From VYFG01 sp965213885 (GTDB lineage: Bacteria > Pseudomonadota > Gammaproteobacteria > Arenicellales > Poriferihabitantaceae): 64,000 bases of DNA. Below, in pieces: positions 42,295-51,973 of the stretch. Made by a program: the position numbers and the translations under genes. The stretch spans positions 2,604,001 through 2,668,000 of the forward strand of contig OZ243919.1 in assembly GCA_965213885.1 (NCBI GenBank). Reading direction: 5' to 3'. The notes under the pieces were generated by a model that was not told the origin of the DNA, searched no databases, and saw nothing but the letters and a program-made list of their open reading frames with translations. Every line of letters starts with the position of its first letter. Position 1 is the stretch's first letter.

Positions 42295-42831
42295 ATGAAG
42301 TCCAGAGAGCGCAGACAGGGCATCACCCTGGTGCATACCGGCGAGGGTAAAGGCAAGTCCTCCAGCGCGTTCGGCGTGGTGTTCCGTGCCGCCGGCTGGG
42401 GTCTCAAGGTGTGCGTGATCCAGCTGATCAAGGGCAAGTGGAAGACCGGCGAAAGCCAGGCGGCCAGCCGCTTCGACAACATCGAATGGCATGCCATGGG
42501 GGACGGGTTCACCTGGGACACCAACAATCCCGAACAGGACCTGAAAACCAGCCGCCGGATCTGGGAATTCGCCAAGGAAAAGATCACCTCCGCAGAGTTT
42601 GACCTGGTGGTTCTGGATGAGATCAACTATTGTTGCAGCTACGGCTGGTTCACCGGCCAGGAAATCGCCGACTTCATTCGACAGGACAAGCCGAAGTGGA
42701 TGCACCTGATCCTGACCGGGCGCAACGCACCGAAGGAGGTGATCGAGGTGGCCGATACCGTGAGCGAGATGCGCAAGGTGAAGCACGCCTTCGACGAGGG
42801 CGTCATGGCAGCCCAGGGCGTGGAGTTCTGA
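42295..42831 (+). CDS. cobO: Cob(I)yrinic acid a,c-diamide adenosyltransferase (BtuR/CobO)
   Basis: This encodes 178 residues from ATG 42295. The P-loop is HTGEGKGKSSSAFG near residue 15, followed by VCVIQLIKGKWKTGE, GDGFTWDTNNPEQD, LVVLDEINYCCSYGW and ADTVSEMRKVKHAFDEGV. It transfers the adenosyl group of ATP to cob(I)alamin-type corrinoids. The N-terminal extension of E. coli BtuR is shorter here. No other cobalamin genes are in the window, so it may serve salvage. It stands alone. Confidence 0.93.
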   Translation: MKSRERRQGITLVHTGEGKGKSSSAFGVVFRAAGWGLKVCVIQLIKGKWKTGESQAASRFDNIEWHAMGDGFTWDTNNPEQDLKTSRRIWEFAKEKITSAEFDLVVLDEINYCCSYGWFTGQEIADFIRQDKPKWMHLILTGRNAPKEVIEVADTVSEMRKVKHAFDEGVMAAQGVEF

Positions 42832-42879
42832 CGCCCGGCCAACAGTCCCGCGGGGGACGACGCGGCCCCGGGTCGTCGC

Positions 42880-43323
42880 TCAATCCTGGTCCCCGCTGAC
42901 CCGCCGACGGAGGTCCTTGATCCTGGCCCGGCGGACCTTATCATCCATGCGTCTGTCCCTGGCCGCCCTGCCAGGGCGGGTGGGAATGCGCTGGCGCCGC
43001 TCGACTGTTGCCGTACGAACCAGATCCCGCAGCCGTTCCAGGGCAGCGTGACGGTTCTTCTCCCGGGTTCTGTGCTGCTGCGCCTTGATCACGACCGTGC
43101 CCTCCCCGGTGATCCGGCGGTCATGGAGTCGAAGCAACCGGGCCTTGACCTTCCCGGGCAGCGAGGAGGCGGCGATATCGAATCTCAGGTGGATGGCCGA
43201 AGACACCTTGTTGACATTCTGTCCACCGGCCCCCGAGGAACGGATGGCGGTCATTTCTACTTCCTCGAGAGGAATCCACAGGTCATGGGCAACCCGGATG
43301 ATGCTGGTTTCGTCGGCGTCCAT
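42880..43323 (-). CDS. arfB: Alternative ribosome-rescue factor / peptidyl-tRNA hydrolase ArfB (YaeJ)
   Basis: This encodes 147 residues of the release-factor-like family. The catalytic GGQ is in RSSGAGGQNVNKVSSAIHLR near residue 33. The C-terminal part is highly basic (QHRTREKNRHAALERL, RPGRAARDRRMDDKVRRARI), which matches the tail that enters the mRNA channel of stalled ribosomes. It frees peptides from ribosomes stuck on truncated mRNA. It converges with cobO and is divergent from soxB. Confidence 0.93.
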   Translation of the reverse strand: MDADETSIIRVAHDLWIPLEEVEMTAIRSSGAGGQNVNKVSSAIHLRFDIAASSLPGKVKARLLRLHDRRITGEGTVVIKAQQHRTREKNRHAALERLRDLVRTATVERRQRIPTRPGRAARDRRMDDKVRRARIKDLRRRVSGDQD

Positions 43324-43505
43324 GGCCGGGGATTCTACCCTCCCGGGGCAGCAATTCCCTCAGCCCGGAGCCGCGTTGTGTTCAACGGTCTCCCGTTGTC
43401 GTATTCAGGCAAAGCCGGTTGATATAATGGAATTACACTTCGCCGGCTTTCAGCATCCGTAGATTCTTAGCCGTGCCTTACCGCACATCCTGACCCCGCC
43501 AGAAC

Positions 43506-44750
43506 ATGAACCGGTATTCCATTTTCAGCCTGTTGCGCAATGCCGTGAACTACCATCAGGACTGGCAGCGCGCCTGGCGGAGTCCCGATCCCAAGCGCGC
43601 GTACGATGTCGTCATCGTGGGTGGCGGTGGCCATGGCCTGGCGACCGCCTATTACCTTGCACGGGAGTGCGGAATCCGCAACGTGGCCGTAGTCGAGAAG
43701 GGCTGGCTCGGCGGGGGCAACACGGGCCGCAACACCACCATCGTGCGCTCGAACTACCTGTACGACGAATCCGCCGGCATCTATGAGCACGCGCTCAAGC
43801 TGTGGGAGGGCCTCAGCCAGGAACTGAACTACAATGTCATGTTCTCCCCGAGAGGCCTGCTGCACCTCGCCCACAATGTCCATGACATGCAGGAAATCGG
43901 CCGACGCGGCAGCGCGATCCGTCTGAACGGTATCGACTCGGAGTTCGTGACGCCGGCCCGGGTCAAGGAAATGGTGCCGTTCATCAACCTGGATTGCCGC
44001 TACCCGGTCATGGGTGCGCTGCTGCAGCGCCGGGGCGGCACCGCCCGGCACGACGCCGTGGCCTGGGGGTATGCCCGCGGCGCGGACGCCCTGGGCGTGG
44101 ACATCATCCAGAACTGCGAGGTCACCGGCTTTCGCATCGAAAACAATGCCGTGACCGGGGTGGACACCTCGCGCGGCATGATCGGGGCGGAAAAGGTGGG
44201 CTGCGTGGTGGCGGGACACTGCGGCGTGCTGGCCGGCATGGCCGGGTTCCGCCTGCCGGTGGAATCGGTCCCGCTCCAGGCGCTGGTCTCGGAACCCGTC
44301 AAGCCGATACTCGACTGCGTGGTGATGTCCGGCAGCGTGCACGCCTACATCAGTCAGTCGGACAAGGGCGAACTGGTCATCGGTGCGGGCTCCGACCTGT
44401 ACAACTCCTACTCCCAGCGCGGCAGCTTCGACATCATCGAAGGGACCGTGGGTCCGGTCGTCGAGCTGTACCCGGTCTTCTCCAGGTTGAAAATGCTGCG
44501 TCAGTGGGGGGGCATCGTGGACGTGACCGTCGACCGCTCTCCCATCCTCAGCAAGACGCCCGTGAGGAACCTGTTTTTCAACTGCGGCTGGGGCACCGGC
44601 GGGTTCAAGGCAACTCCCGGGTCCGGCAATGTATTCGCCCATTCCATCGCCCGCGGGGAGATGCACCCCATCGCCGAACCCTTTTCCATTGACCGCTTCA
44701 ACACCGGGGCACTCATTGACGAGGGCGCCGCGGCGGCGGTCGCCCACTGA
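43506..44750 (+). CDS. soxB: Sarcosine oxidase beta / N-methylglutamate dehydrogenase subunit A type flavoprotein
   Basis: This encodes 414 residues with the FAD-binding fold YDVVIVGGGGHGLATAYYLA near residue 34 and the DAO-type motifs EKGWLGGGNTGRNTTIVRSN, QRRGGTARHDAVAWGYARGA and the C-terminal CGWGTGGFKATPGSG. It is the beta subunit of a heterotetrameric sarcosine oxidase-type enzyme that strips N-methyl groups. Sarcosine oxidase (SoxBDAG) and N-methylglutamate dehydrogenase (MgdABCD) share this architecture and gene order. The nearby gmaS-mgsABC genes favour the MgdA role, while sarcosine remains possible. First gene of the four-gene operon. Confidence 0.88.
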   Translation: MNRYSIFSLLRNAVNYHQDWQRAWRSPDPKRAYDVVIVGGGGHGLATAYYLARECGIRNVAVVEKGWLGGGNTGRNTTIVRSNYLYDESAGIYEHALKLWEGLSQELNYNVMFSPRGLLHLAHNVHDMQEIGRRGSAIRLNGIDSEFVTPARVKEMVPFINLDCRYPVMGALLQRRGGTARHDAVAWGYARGADALGVDIIQNCEVTGFRIENNAVTGVDTSRGMIGAEKVGCVVAGHCGVLAGMAGFRLPVESVPLQALVSEPVKPILDCVVMSGSVHAYISQSDKGELVIGAGSDLYNSYSQRGSFDIIEGTVGPVVELYPVFSRLKMLRQWGGIVDVTVDRSPILSKTPVRNLFFNCGWGTGGFKATPGSGNVFAHSIARGEMHPIAEPFSIDRFNTGALIDEGAAAAVAH

Positions 44751-44768
44751 CGATTTCGGGGAATTGAC

Positions 44769-45080
44769 GTGCTGCTGATCGAATGTCCATGGTGCGGCCT
44801 GAGGGACCAGACCGAGTTCCATCCCCACGGCGAGGCTCACATCGTCCGCCCCGGGGATCCGGATTCCCTGAACGAGGAGGAGTGGGGCGATTACGTGTTC
44901 TTCCGGACCAACCCCAGGGGCGTTCACTATGAGCGCTGGGTGCATGTTCACGGATGCCGTCGCTGGTTCAACGTCATGCGCGATACCGTGACGGATCACA
45001 TCCATGCCACCTACAGGCCGGACGAGCCGAAGCCGGAACTGCCCGGCACACGGTCGGACGACGGGGTGCCGGCCCCGTGA
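44769..45080 (+). CDS. soxD: Sarcosine oxidase delta / MgdB-type zinc-binding subunit
   Basis: This encodes 103 residues from GTG 44769, 18 bases after soxB. Delta subunits bind zinc with an N-terminal CPWC motif (IECPWCGLRDQTEF, Cys6 and Cys9) and a later His, with HVHGCRRWFNVMRDT near the end as in the family. The stop overlaps the GTG start of soxA (GTGA), so the two are translationally coupled. Confidence 0.88.
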   Translation: MLLIECPWCGLRDQTEFHPHGEAHIVRPGDPDSLNEEEWGDYVFFRTNPRGVHYERWVHVHGCRRWFNVMRDTVTDHIHATYRPDEPKPELPGTRSDDGVPAP

Positions 45081-48073
45081 CCCAGCGCCATCGACTTCTC
45101 CGGGGTGGCCGGATCAACCGGGACAGCCTCCTCCGGTTCCGCTACGACGGCCGGGAATACCAGGGCCACGAGGGCGACACCCTGGCATCCGCGCTGCTGG
45201 CCAACGGGGTGCATCTGGTTGGGCGCAGTTTCAAGTACCACCGCCCGCGGGGCATCTACACAGCGGGGTCCGAGGAGCCCAATGCCCTGGTACAGCTGGA
45301 ATCCGGGGCCCACACCGAGCCCAACCGCCGCGCCACCGAGGTGGAACTCTATGACGGGCTCTGCGCCGCGAGCCAGAACTGCTGGCCGTCGGTGAGATTC
45401 GACCTGGGCGCAGTCAGTTCCGGGGTTTCGCGGCTGTTGCCGGCGGGGTTCTACTACAAGACGTTCATGTGGCCGGCGTCCCTCTGGATGACCTACGAGA
45501 AATTCATCCGCAAGGCGGCAGGCCTCGGAAGATCACCCACGGAAATCGACCCGGACCACTATGACAAGCTGCACGCCCATTGCGACGTGCTGGTGGTGGG
45601 CGGCGGACCGGCCGGGCTGCAGGCGGCCCTCAGCGCCGGCCGCAGCGGCGCCCGGGTCATACTGGCGGATGAAAAGCCGGATTTCGGCGGCTCCCTGCTT
45701 GCCGACCCCGTCCTTTTCGGCGGCCGGCCAGCCGGCGACTGGATCGACGCCGTGGTGGCGGAACTGGGCAATCTGCCGGAGGTGACCCTACTGACCCGCA
45801 CCACCGTCACGGGCTACTATGACTACAACTTCCTGGTAGCCAATGAACGGGTCAGCGAACACCTGGGTCCCCGGAACCGGGGTGGACTGCCGAAGGAGCG
45901 GTTGTGGAAGATACGCGCAAGGCAGGTGGTGCTGGCCACCGGCGCGATCGAACGGCCACTGGTTTTCGCGGACAACGACCGGCCCGGGATCATGCTGGCA
46001 GGCGCGCTCAGGACCTACATCAACCGGTTCGCCGTTCTCCCCGGGCGCCGGGTCGGCGTGTTGACCAACAACGACAGCGCCTACCTGGCGGCCCTGGAGG
46101 CGGCCAATGCCGGCGCCGACGTGGAAGTGATCGACGTGAGGAAGGACCCCGATGGCGCCCTGGTGGACAGGGCCCGCGAGGCCGGCATCGGCATCCGGCA
46201 CGACAGCACGGTCACCGGGGTCCGGTACCGGGGTGGGCGGATACGCGCAGCGAAGGTCATGAAACTCTCCGACAGCGGTTCGGAGGTCCGCGGCCACCGC
46301 GACACGGTCAGCTGCGACCTGCTGGCTATCTCCGGCGGTTGGACCCCCACCGTGCACCTGTTCAGCCAGGGCAAGGGAAGGCTCCGCTACCTTGTGGATC
46401 AGCACTGCTTCGTTCCCGGTGAAAGGGCCCCCAACAATCCCGGCCACGAGGCCGGCGCCTGCAAGGCCGCCTGGACCCTGTCGGCATGTCTCGAACAGGG
46501 TGCACAAGCGGGGGCCGCTGCCGCCCGGGATGCGGGCTTCGGCGGGGTTGCGGCGGCGGATTCCCCCGCCGTCGACGAGATTCCTGAGGGCAGCATGCGC
46601 CCGCTCTGGGTCCTGCCAACCGATCACCCGGTGGGCCGTGGGCCCGGCAAGCATTTCCATGAGCTGCACAACGATGCCACCGTGGCGGATATCGCCCTCG
46701 CCGCGAGGGAGGGCTTCGTCTCGGTGGAGCATCTCAAGCGCTATACCACCACCGGCATGGGAACCGACCAGGGCAAGACGTCGAACGTCAACGCCCTGTC
46801 CGTGATGGCGGATATCCGCGGCCTTCCCGTTCCCGAGGTGGGGGTCACGACCTTTCGCCCCCCCTACACACCCCTGACCTTCGGCTCTATCGTGGGTCAT
46901 GACAGGAGGGACCTGTTCCTGCAGAAACGGAAAACCCCCATGCATCCCTGGCACGAGTCCAACGGTGCGATGTTCGAGGACGTGGGCGACTGGAAGCGGC
47001 CTTTCTACTTCCCGCTGCCGGGGGAATCCATGCACGATGCGGTGCAGCGTGAATGCAAGGCCGCGCGGACAACAGTGGGGATGATGGACGCCTCCACCCT
47101 GGGAAAGATCGACATTCGCGGCAAGGATTCCCTGCGACTGCTCAACATGGTCTATACCAATGCCTGGGATACGCTCAGGCCCGGCCGCTGCCGATACGGG
47201 CTGATGCTGAACGAACACGGCATGATATTTGATGATGGCGTGACCACCTGCCTGGGCGAGCACCACTACCACATGACCACCACCACCGGCGGCGCCGCGC
47301 GGGTGATGAACTGGCTGGAAGAATGGCTGCAGACCGAATGGCCCACCTGGGAGGTCTACTGCACCAGCGTGACGGAACAGTGGGCGGTGGCGTCCTTTAC
47401 CGGCCCGGGAGCCCGGGACCTCCTGGCGTCACTGTGCGACCGCCCCCTGGACGACGACGCCTTTCCGTTCATGTCCATGCAGGTATTCCCGGTTGCGGGC
47501 ATACCCGCACGGGTGTTCCGCATCAGCTTCACCGGTGGCACCGCATTTGAGATCAATGTCCGGGCCCGCCACGGTCTGGCCCTCTGGGAAACCCTCATCG
47601 ACGCGGGAAGGGAACACGGGCTCTGTCCCTACGGCACGGAGACGATGCACGTGCTGCGGGCGGAGAAGGGGTTCATTATCGCCGGCCAGGAAACCGACGG
47701 CACGGTGACGCCCATGGATCTCGGCATGGACTGGATCGTGTCGAAGAAGAAAGGCGATTTCCTCGGACGCCGTTCCCATGCCCGCGCCGACACCGCCAGG
47801 CAGGGGCGGAAACAGCTCGTGGGCCTGCTGACCGAGGACCCGATGTTCGTCCTGCCGGAAGGCACCCACGTGGTGGAGCCCCTGCGGGACACGCCGCCCA
47901 TGAACATGCTGGGGCATGTGACCTCCAGCTACATGAGCCCCAATGTCGGCCGGTCCATCGCCATGGCACTGATCAAGGACGGGTTCAACCGCAAGGGTGA
48001 AACCCTATCGGTTTCACTCATGGACGGCGACAGTCACAGGGTGACCGTCACCGATCCGGTCTTCCTGCACTGA
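45077..48073 (+). CDS. soxA: Sarcosine oxidase alpha / MgdC-type subunit
   Basis: This encodes 998 residues from GTG 45077. The order is: an N-terminal 2Fe-2S-like domain (HEGDTLASALLANGVHLVGR, KYHRPRGIYTAGSEEPNALV), a nucleotide-binding disulfide-oxidoreductase domain (LVVGGGPAGLQAALSAGRSG near residue 173; LATGAIERPLVFADNDRPGI), then a C-terminal GCV_T-type folate-binding domain (about 600-990; MMDASTLGKIDIRGKDSLRL, FTGPGARDLLASL, CPYGTETMHVLRAEKGFIIAG). The folate domain transfers the released C1 unit to THF. The length is typical of SoxA/MgdC. The enzyme therefore yields 5,10-methylene-THF or formaldehyde. Confidence 0.92.
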   Translation: MTQRHRLLRGGRINRDSLLRFRYDGREYQGHEGDTLASALLANGVHLVGRSFKYHRPRGIYTAGSEEPNALVQLESGAHTEPNRRATEVELYDGLCAASQNCWPSVRFDLGAVSSGVSRLLPAGFYYKTFMWPASLWMTYEKFIRKAAGLGRSPTEIDPDHYDKLHAHCDVLVVGGGPAGLQAALSAGRSGARVILADEKPDFGGSLLADPVLFGGRPAGDWIDAVVAELGNLPEVTLLTRTTVTGYYDYNFLVANERVSEHLGPRNRGGLPKERLWKIRARQVVLATGAIERPLVFADNDRPGIMLAGALRTYINRFAVLPGRRVGVLTNNDSAYLAALEAANAGADVEVIDVRKDPDGALVDRAREAGIGIRHDSTVTGVRYRGGRIRAAKVMKLSDSGSEVRGHRDTVSCDLLAISGGWTPTVHLFSQGKGRLRYLVDQHCFVPGERAPNNPGHEAGACKAAWTLSACLEQGAQAGAAAARDAGFGGVAAADSPAVDEIPEGSMRPLWVLPTDHPVGRGPGKHFHELHNDATVADIALAAREGFVSVEHLKRYTTTGMGTDQGKTSNVNALSVMADIRGLPVPEVGVTTFRPPYTPLTFGSIVGHDRRDLFLQKRKTPMHPWHESNGAMFEDVGDWKRPFYFPLPGESMHDAVQRECKAARTTVGMMDASTLGKIDIRGKDSLRLLNMVYTNAWDTLRPGRCRYGLMLNEHGMIFDDGVTTCLGEHHYHMTTTTGGAARVMNWLEEWLQTEWPTWEVYCTSVTEQWAVASFTGPGARDLLASLCDRPLDDDAFPFMSMQVFPVAGIPARVFRISFTGGTAFEINVRARHGLALWETLIDAGREHGLCPYGTETMHVLRAEKGFIIAGQETDGTVTPMDLGMDWIVSKKKGDFLGRRSHARADTARQGRKQLVGLLTEDPMFVLPEGTHVVEPLRDTPPMNMLGHVTSSYMSPNVGRSIAMALIKDGFNRKGETLSVSLMDGDSHRVTVTDPVFLH

Positions 48074-48084
48074 GATCCGGTCCC

Positions 48085-48660
48085 ATGTACACCAGCACCG
48101 AAGAGATTCCCCTCGCATCCTCCTGCCAGGCAAGACAGAAGATAGAAGGAACCAATTCGCTGCGCGAGATGGGTCTCAAGGGAAAGCTCAACATCCGCGG
48201 CGAAGCAGGGAATCCCACATTCGTCGCGGGGGTGAAGGCTGTTCTCGGCCTTGAGCCGCCGGTCAGGGCGAACACCTACCACGAGTACCAGTCCCACAGG
48301 CTGTTCTGGCTCGGCCCGGACGAGTGGCTGCTGCACTGTGACCTGGATGCCGCCGGGCCGTTGCAGGAAGGTCTGGCGCGGTCGCTGTCCGGTACGCACC
48401 ACGCGGTGACCGAGGTATCCGACTACTACACGGTGCTGCGGCTGCGCGGTCCCGATGCTGCAGCGATACTGCGCCGGGGCTGCCCCCTGGACCTGTACCA
48501 CGAGGCGTTTCCCGCAGGCAACATCGCCCAGACCCGTTTTGGCCACGCCAGCGTGCTGCTGCATTACCACGGGGACGGCGAAACCTGGGACATCCAGGTT
48601 CGCTGGAGCTACGCCGAATACGTCTGGGACTATCTCGCCAGTGCGATGCAGTCCCTGTGA
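48085..48660 (+). CDS. soxG: Sarcosine oxidase gamma / MgdD-type subunit
   Basis: This encodes 191 residues, 11 bases after soxA. Gamma subunits share the GCV_T-like fold (REMGLKGKLNIRGEAGNPTF, FWLGPDEWLLHCD, ALTEVSDYYTVLRLRGPDAA pattern and FPAGNIAQTRFGHASVLLHY). It completes the heterotetramer soxB-soxD-soxA-soxG and is the last gene of the operon. Confidence 0.88.
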   Translation: MYTSTEEIPLASSCQARQKIEGTNSLREMGLKGKLNIRGEAGNPTFVAGVKAVLGLEPPVRANTYHEYQSHRLFWLGPDEWLLHCDLDAAGPLQEGLARSLSGTHHAVTEVSDYYTVLRLRGPDAAAILRRGCPLDLYHEAFPAGNIAQTRFGHASVLLHYHGDGETWDIQVRWSYAEYVWDYLASAMQSL

Positions 48661-48678
48661 CTTTCTCCTGCAGGGAAA

Positions 48679-48921
48679 TCAGCCCCCGCGATGCCGGCCC
48701 GGCGCGGGTCCGGGTCCTGGCCCGGCAGACCCCGAACCCGCCGCCTCGAGTTCCCTGCAACGCGACCGGCATGCCGCCAGTTCCCGCAGCAGGCGATTGA
48801 CATCCACGGTGGGGCGCCGTTCCGCGGGGTTTCTGCGGCCCCAGATCAGCCAGCCAATGAAGAGGCCGAGCAGGCCCGCGGCGAGAATCCATATCCAGGT
48901 TTGCAAGAGCAGATAGAACAT
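48679..48921 (-). CDS. Small single-pass membrane protein of unknown function
   Basis: This encodes 80 residues from ATG 48921, which has GGAGGAAG about 8 bases upstream; the in-frame upstream extension to 48999 lacks this. Residues 3-27 form one transmembrane helix (FYLLLQTWIWILAAGLLGLF). The rest (about 28-80) is cytoplasmic, with a short stretch predicted to be helical (VNRLLRELAACRSRCRELEA) and a Gly-Pro-rich tail. It converges on soxG. No family is recognised. Confidence 0.6.
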   Translation of the reverse strand: MFYLLLQTWIWILAAGLLGLFIGWLIWGRRNPAERRPTVDVNRLLRELAACRSRCRELEAAGSGSAGPGPGPAPGRHRGG

Positions 48922-49284
48922 GAGGCTTCCTCCCGTCTTGGTGTCGTTGATCGCGCCGTCCCTGTTCCGGGCCCGGCCTTTTCCTGCCGTATTGTCCACC
49001 CTGGACCATAAACTTCAAACCGGAAGACGCCCGGGGGGAGGGTCCCACTGTCGGTCTCGCCGGCCGGTGCAGGGCGGCCATTGCCGGTTTTGCCGCGACA
49101 TCCCGATTGCCGGCATGGCCGGAACGGGCGCGCCGCGCGCAGGCGTGCCGGATCCGAACCATGGTATCCACCTGGAACCCCCGTCCGCAACCGCCGCGGA
49201 ACGGTATGGCCGGAACCTCGTGTCTGCTGCAGTCAGTCAGTCTTGAACCCATTACCGCTTTGGGGTACGCTTCGCGCCCCCCGT

Positions 49285-49361
49285 GGCTACGTAGCTCAGT
49301 TGGTTAGAGCACATCACTCATAATGATGGGGTCGGTAGTTCGAATCTACCCGTAGCCACCA
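49285..49361 (+). tRNA. metT: tRNA-Met (elongator, anticodon CAT)
   Basis: A full cloverleaf with CCA is encoded. The acceptor stem is GGCTACG (49285-49291) with CGTAGCC (49351-49357), the D stem is GCTC/GAGC, the anticodon stem is CATCA/TGATG around CTCATAA (anticodon 49319-49321) and the T stem is GGTAG/CTACC around TTCGAAT. The sequence is close to E. coli elongator tRNA-Met (MetT) rather than the initiator, whose acceptor end differs. An alternative tRNA-Ile2 with modified CAT is less likely from the body sequence. Confidence 0.95.
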
Positions 49362-49699
49362 TAAAAACAACAAGTTATACTATTTCACACGGTTTCCTGA
49401 GTGTTCCCGTGCCATACACGGGGCGGCGCCCGGCCGATCTTCGAGTCCTGTTCCCGGCCCACGCCGGGGAACCGGTGGAAATACGCTGTGGTGATGACGA
49501 TGCGACACGCCGGCAAGCCATTGGAGGCCACGTGGCGGCCGGGGAGGGCCGACCCGCCACCCGGAACCGATTCCGCCGAACCGGCCCGGATACTCTCCGA
49601 CGCCGGCTGGCGCTACAATCGGAGTCAGGGTCGAGAATCCGGCCGGGCCATGGGTCCTTGTGGTCAGGCCCTGTATCGAGCCTGCAGAACAGGATATCA
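49362..49699. other. Gap between tRNA-Met and selO
   Basis: The frame of selO is open upstream to 49409 but that extension lacks family similarity and a ribosome binding site. I see no other gene in these 338 bases. Confidence 0.4.
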
Positions 49700-51211
49700 G
49701 TGAATCCATCCGTCGATCCCGTGACATCGATACCCTTCAACAACCAGTACACCGCACTTGGCGAGGGATTCTTTGTCCGCACCCGGCCATCGCCGGTGTC
49801 CGGTCCCAGGATGGTCTGCTTCAACCACGCACTGGCCCGCGATCTTGGCATGGATGTCGACATGCTGGATTCGGAATACGGTGCCTCGGTGTTTGCCGGC
49901 AACGAGATTCCCGACGGCGCCGAGCCATTGGCCATGGCCTATTCCGGGCACCAGTTCGGAATGTTCAATCCGCAGCTGGGCGACGGACGCGCCCTGCTCC
50001 TGGGTGAGGTGGCCGGCCGGGATGGCCTGGGGTACAGCATCCAGTTGAAGGGTTCCGGCCGGACCGCGTTTTCCCGCAATGGCGACGGACGCGCCCCGCT
50101 CGGGCCGGTCTTGCGTGAATACCTGGTCAGCGAGGCCATGCACCGGCTGGGCGTGCCCACCACCCGGGCGCTTGCGGTCGTGGCTACGGGCGACAACGTC
50201 TTCCGGGAACGGGCGCTGCCCGGCGGCATCATCACCCGCGTGGCCCGCAGCTTTGTCCGGGTGGGGACCTTCGAGTTCTACGCCAGACGCGGCGACATCG
50301 AAGCCGTGCGCGCACTGGCGGATCATGTCATACGGCGGAACTACCCCGGCCTTGCCGGGATGGACCAGCCCTACCTGGCATTGCTGGAGAAAGCCATCGA
50401 CCGGCAGGCCCAGCTCATCGCCCAGTGGATGCAGCTGGGCTTCATTCATGGCGTGATGAATACCGACAACATGTCCATTGCCGGCGAGACCATCGACTAT
50501 GGCCCGTGCGCCTTCATGGATCACTTCAACTTCCACCAGGTATTCAGCTCCATCGACCATCAGGGCCGTTATGCCTACAGCAACCAGCCGTACATTGCGC
50601 TCTGGAACCTGACCCGGCTGGCCGAATGCCTGGCACTGCTGCTGGATGACGACAGGGAAAGGGCCGTTGAACAGGCCCGGGAAGCGCTGGGGCAGTTCAT
50701 GCCGGCTTACGAGAGGGCCTGGCTGCAGGGCATGAGGGCCAAATGCGGCCTTTTTCAAGCGCCCTGCCATGACGGCGGGGATCACCGGAAGCTGATCGGG
50801 GACCTGCTTGACCTGATGGCGAACAACCGGGCGGACCATACCCTGACGTTCTACCACCTTTCATCCCTGAACAGCTGCGAAGGCCCTGAAGACGAGGCCT
50901 TTCTGGTCCAGTTCGGGACCCGCGGTCCGGCCGGCGAATGGCTGGCCAGGTGGCGGGACAGCCTGCAGGAACAGCCGCTGGACGACCGGGAGCGCCGGAA
51001 CAGGATGCACCGGGTGAATCCGCTCTACATACCACGCAACCACCTGATCGAAGCCGCGATCCGGGCCGCGGAGGATGCGGGGGATTTCTCGGAGTTTCAT
51101 GCCTTTCACGCGGTGTTGCGGAATCCCTACGAACGACAGCCGGGAAAGGAGCACTACCAGAAGCCGCCGGCGCCGGAAGAGGTGGTTCTAGAGACGTTCT
51201 GCGGCACCTGA
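49700..51211 (+). CDS. selO: Protein adenylyltransferase SelO (YdiU family)
   Basis: This encodes 503 residues from GTG 49700 with AGGA 6 bases upstream. The pseudokinase fold that transfers AMP to Ser, Thr or Tyr of target proteins is recognised by FNNQYTALGEGFFVRTRP, MAYSGHQFGMFNPQLGDGRA, LKGSGRTAFSRNGDGRAPLG, VATGDNVFRERALPGGIITR, GFIHGVMNTDNMSIAGETID YGPCAFMD and the C-terminal redox-related Cys (LETFCGT). The C-terminal Cys corresponds to the selenocysteine or Cys of other SelO proteins. It stands alone after tRNA-Met. Confidence 0.95.
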   Translation: MNPSVDPVTSIPFNNQYTALGEGFFVRTRPSPVSGPRMVCFNHALARDLGMDVDMLDSEYGASVFAGNEIPDGAEPLAMAYSGHQFGMFNPQLGDGRALLLGEVAGRDGLGYSIQLKGSGRTAFSRNGDGRAPLGPVLREYLVSEAMHRLGVPTTRALAVVATGDNVFRERALPGGIITRVARSFVRVGTFEFYARRGDIEAVRALADHVIRRNYPGLAGMDQPYLALLEKAIDRQAQLIAQWMQLGFIHGVMNTDNMSIAGETIDYGPCAFMDHFNFHQVFSSIDHQGRYAYSNQPYIALWNLTRLAECLALLLDDDRERAVEQAREALGQFMPAYERAWLQGMRAKCGLFQAPCHDGGDHRKLIGDLLDLMANNRADHTLTFYHLSSLNSCEGPEDEAFLVQFGTRGPAGEWLARWRDSLQEQPLDDRERRNRMHRVNPLYIPRNHLIEAAIRAAEDAGDFSEFHAFHAVLRNPYERQPGKEHYQKPPAPEEVVLETFCGT

Positions 51212-51419
51212 CGCGGCTGGTCGGCCGCATCATGCCACCGGGGGCTGTCCGGCCCCTTGCAGTCGGGCATATCCCCTCCTGCCAAGACATCCCAACCAGT
51301 TCTGGATACCGGCACGGTACCGTATATCACCTCTGCCCTCCGCCGGGAATACCGGCCGGGCTTGCCATCCGGCACGAATGGGGCCAAGCTATGTCCGGTC
51401 GATTTCCATACTGACAGCC

Positions 51420-51917
51420 ATGAAACCACTACAAGCCATTGCAGTGGCCCTGACTCTTCTTACTGCCCAGGGCCACGCTGACGAGGACGCCCTTTTCACC
51501 ACCCAGAACCTCACGCCGGATACTGCCCTGAAGGCGGCTCGGGCCGCACTGCAGAAGTGCCGCGATGAGGGTTTCCAGGTCGCGGTAGTCGTTACGGATC
51601 GTAACGGTCTTCCACAGGTCATGATCCGGGACCGGTACGCCGGCGCCCACACTCCCGACACAGCCCGTCGCAAAGCCTGGACGGCCGCCAGTTTCCGGTC
51701 CGGCACCAGCGAGCTTGTCTCAGTGACCGCCGCCGGAACATCGCTGTCCGGCATCCGGCATGTCGAGGGAGCGATCATGCTTGGTGGCGGCCTGCTGATC
51801 GATGCCGGCGGACCCACCGTGGGAGCGATCGGTGTCTCCGGTGCCCCGGGCGGGGACCTGGATGATCTCTGTGCGCAGGCCGGTATCGACGCTATCGAAG
51901 AGGACATCCTGTTCTAG
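51420..51917 (+). CDS. Exported GlcG/HbpS-like heme-binding family protein
   Basis: This encodes 165 residues from ATG 51420. A Sec signal peptide (MKPLQAIAVALTLLTAQG, cleavage after HA) precedes a GlcG/HbpS domain: LTPDTALKAARAALQKCRDE, GFQVAVVVTDRNGLPQVMIR DRYAGAHTPDTARRKAWTAA and GAIMLGGGLLIDAGG, VGAIGVSGAPGGDLDDLCA. Members bind heme or small molecules and sense redox state in the periplasm; the enzymatic role is unknown. No neighbour points to a substrate. Confidence 0.85.
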   Translation: MKPLQAIAVALTLLTAQGHADEDALFTTQNLTPDTALKAARAALQKCRDEGFQVAVVVTDRNGLPQVMIRDRYAGAHTPDTARRKAWTAASFRSGTSELVSVTAAGTSLSGIRHVEGAIMLGGGLLIDAGGPTVGAIGVSGAPGGDLDDLCAQAGIDAIEEDILF

Positions 51918-51973
51918 CGGGTCTGCGATTTCGGGAATCGATTCCAGCAGGACCGGCCCCGAACATTCACCGG

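Noticed and set aside
43467..45005. Minus-strand frame of 512 codons opposite soxB
   Set aside because: Antisense to well-recognised sarcosine oxidase-type genes; the translation is rich in His, Asp and Gly without motifs.
49409..49699. Upstream part of the selO reading frame
   Set aside because: SelO similarity starts at about 49700, where GTG has an AGGA site. The upstream part reads as non-coding.
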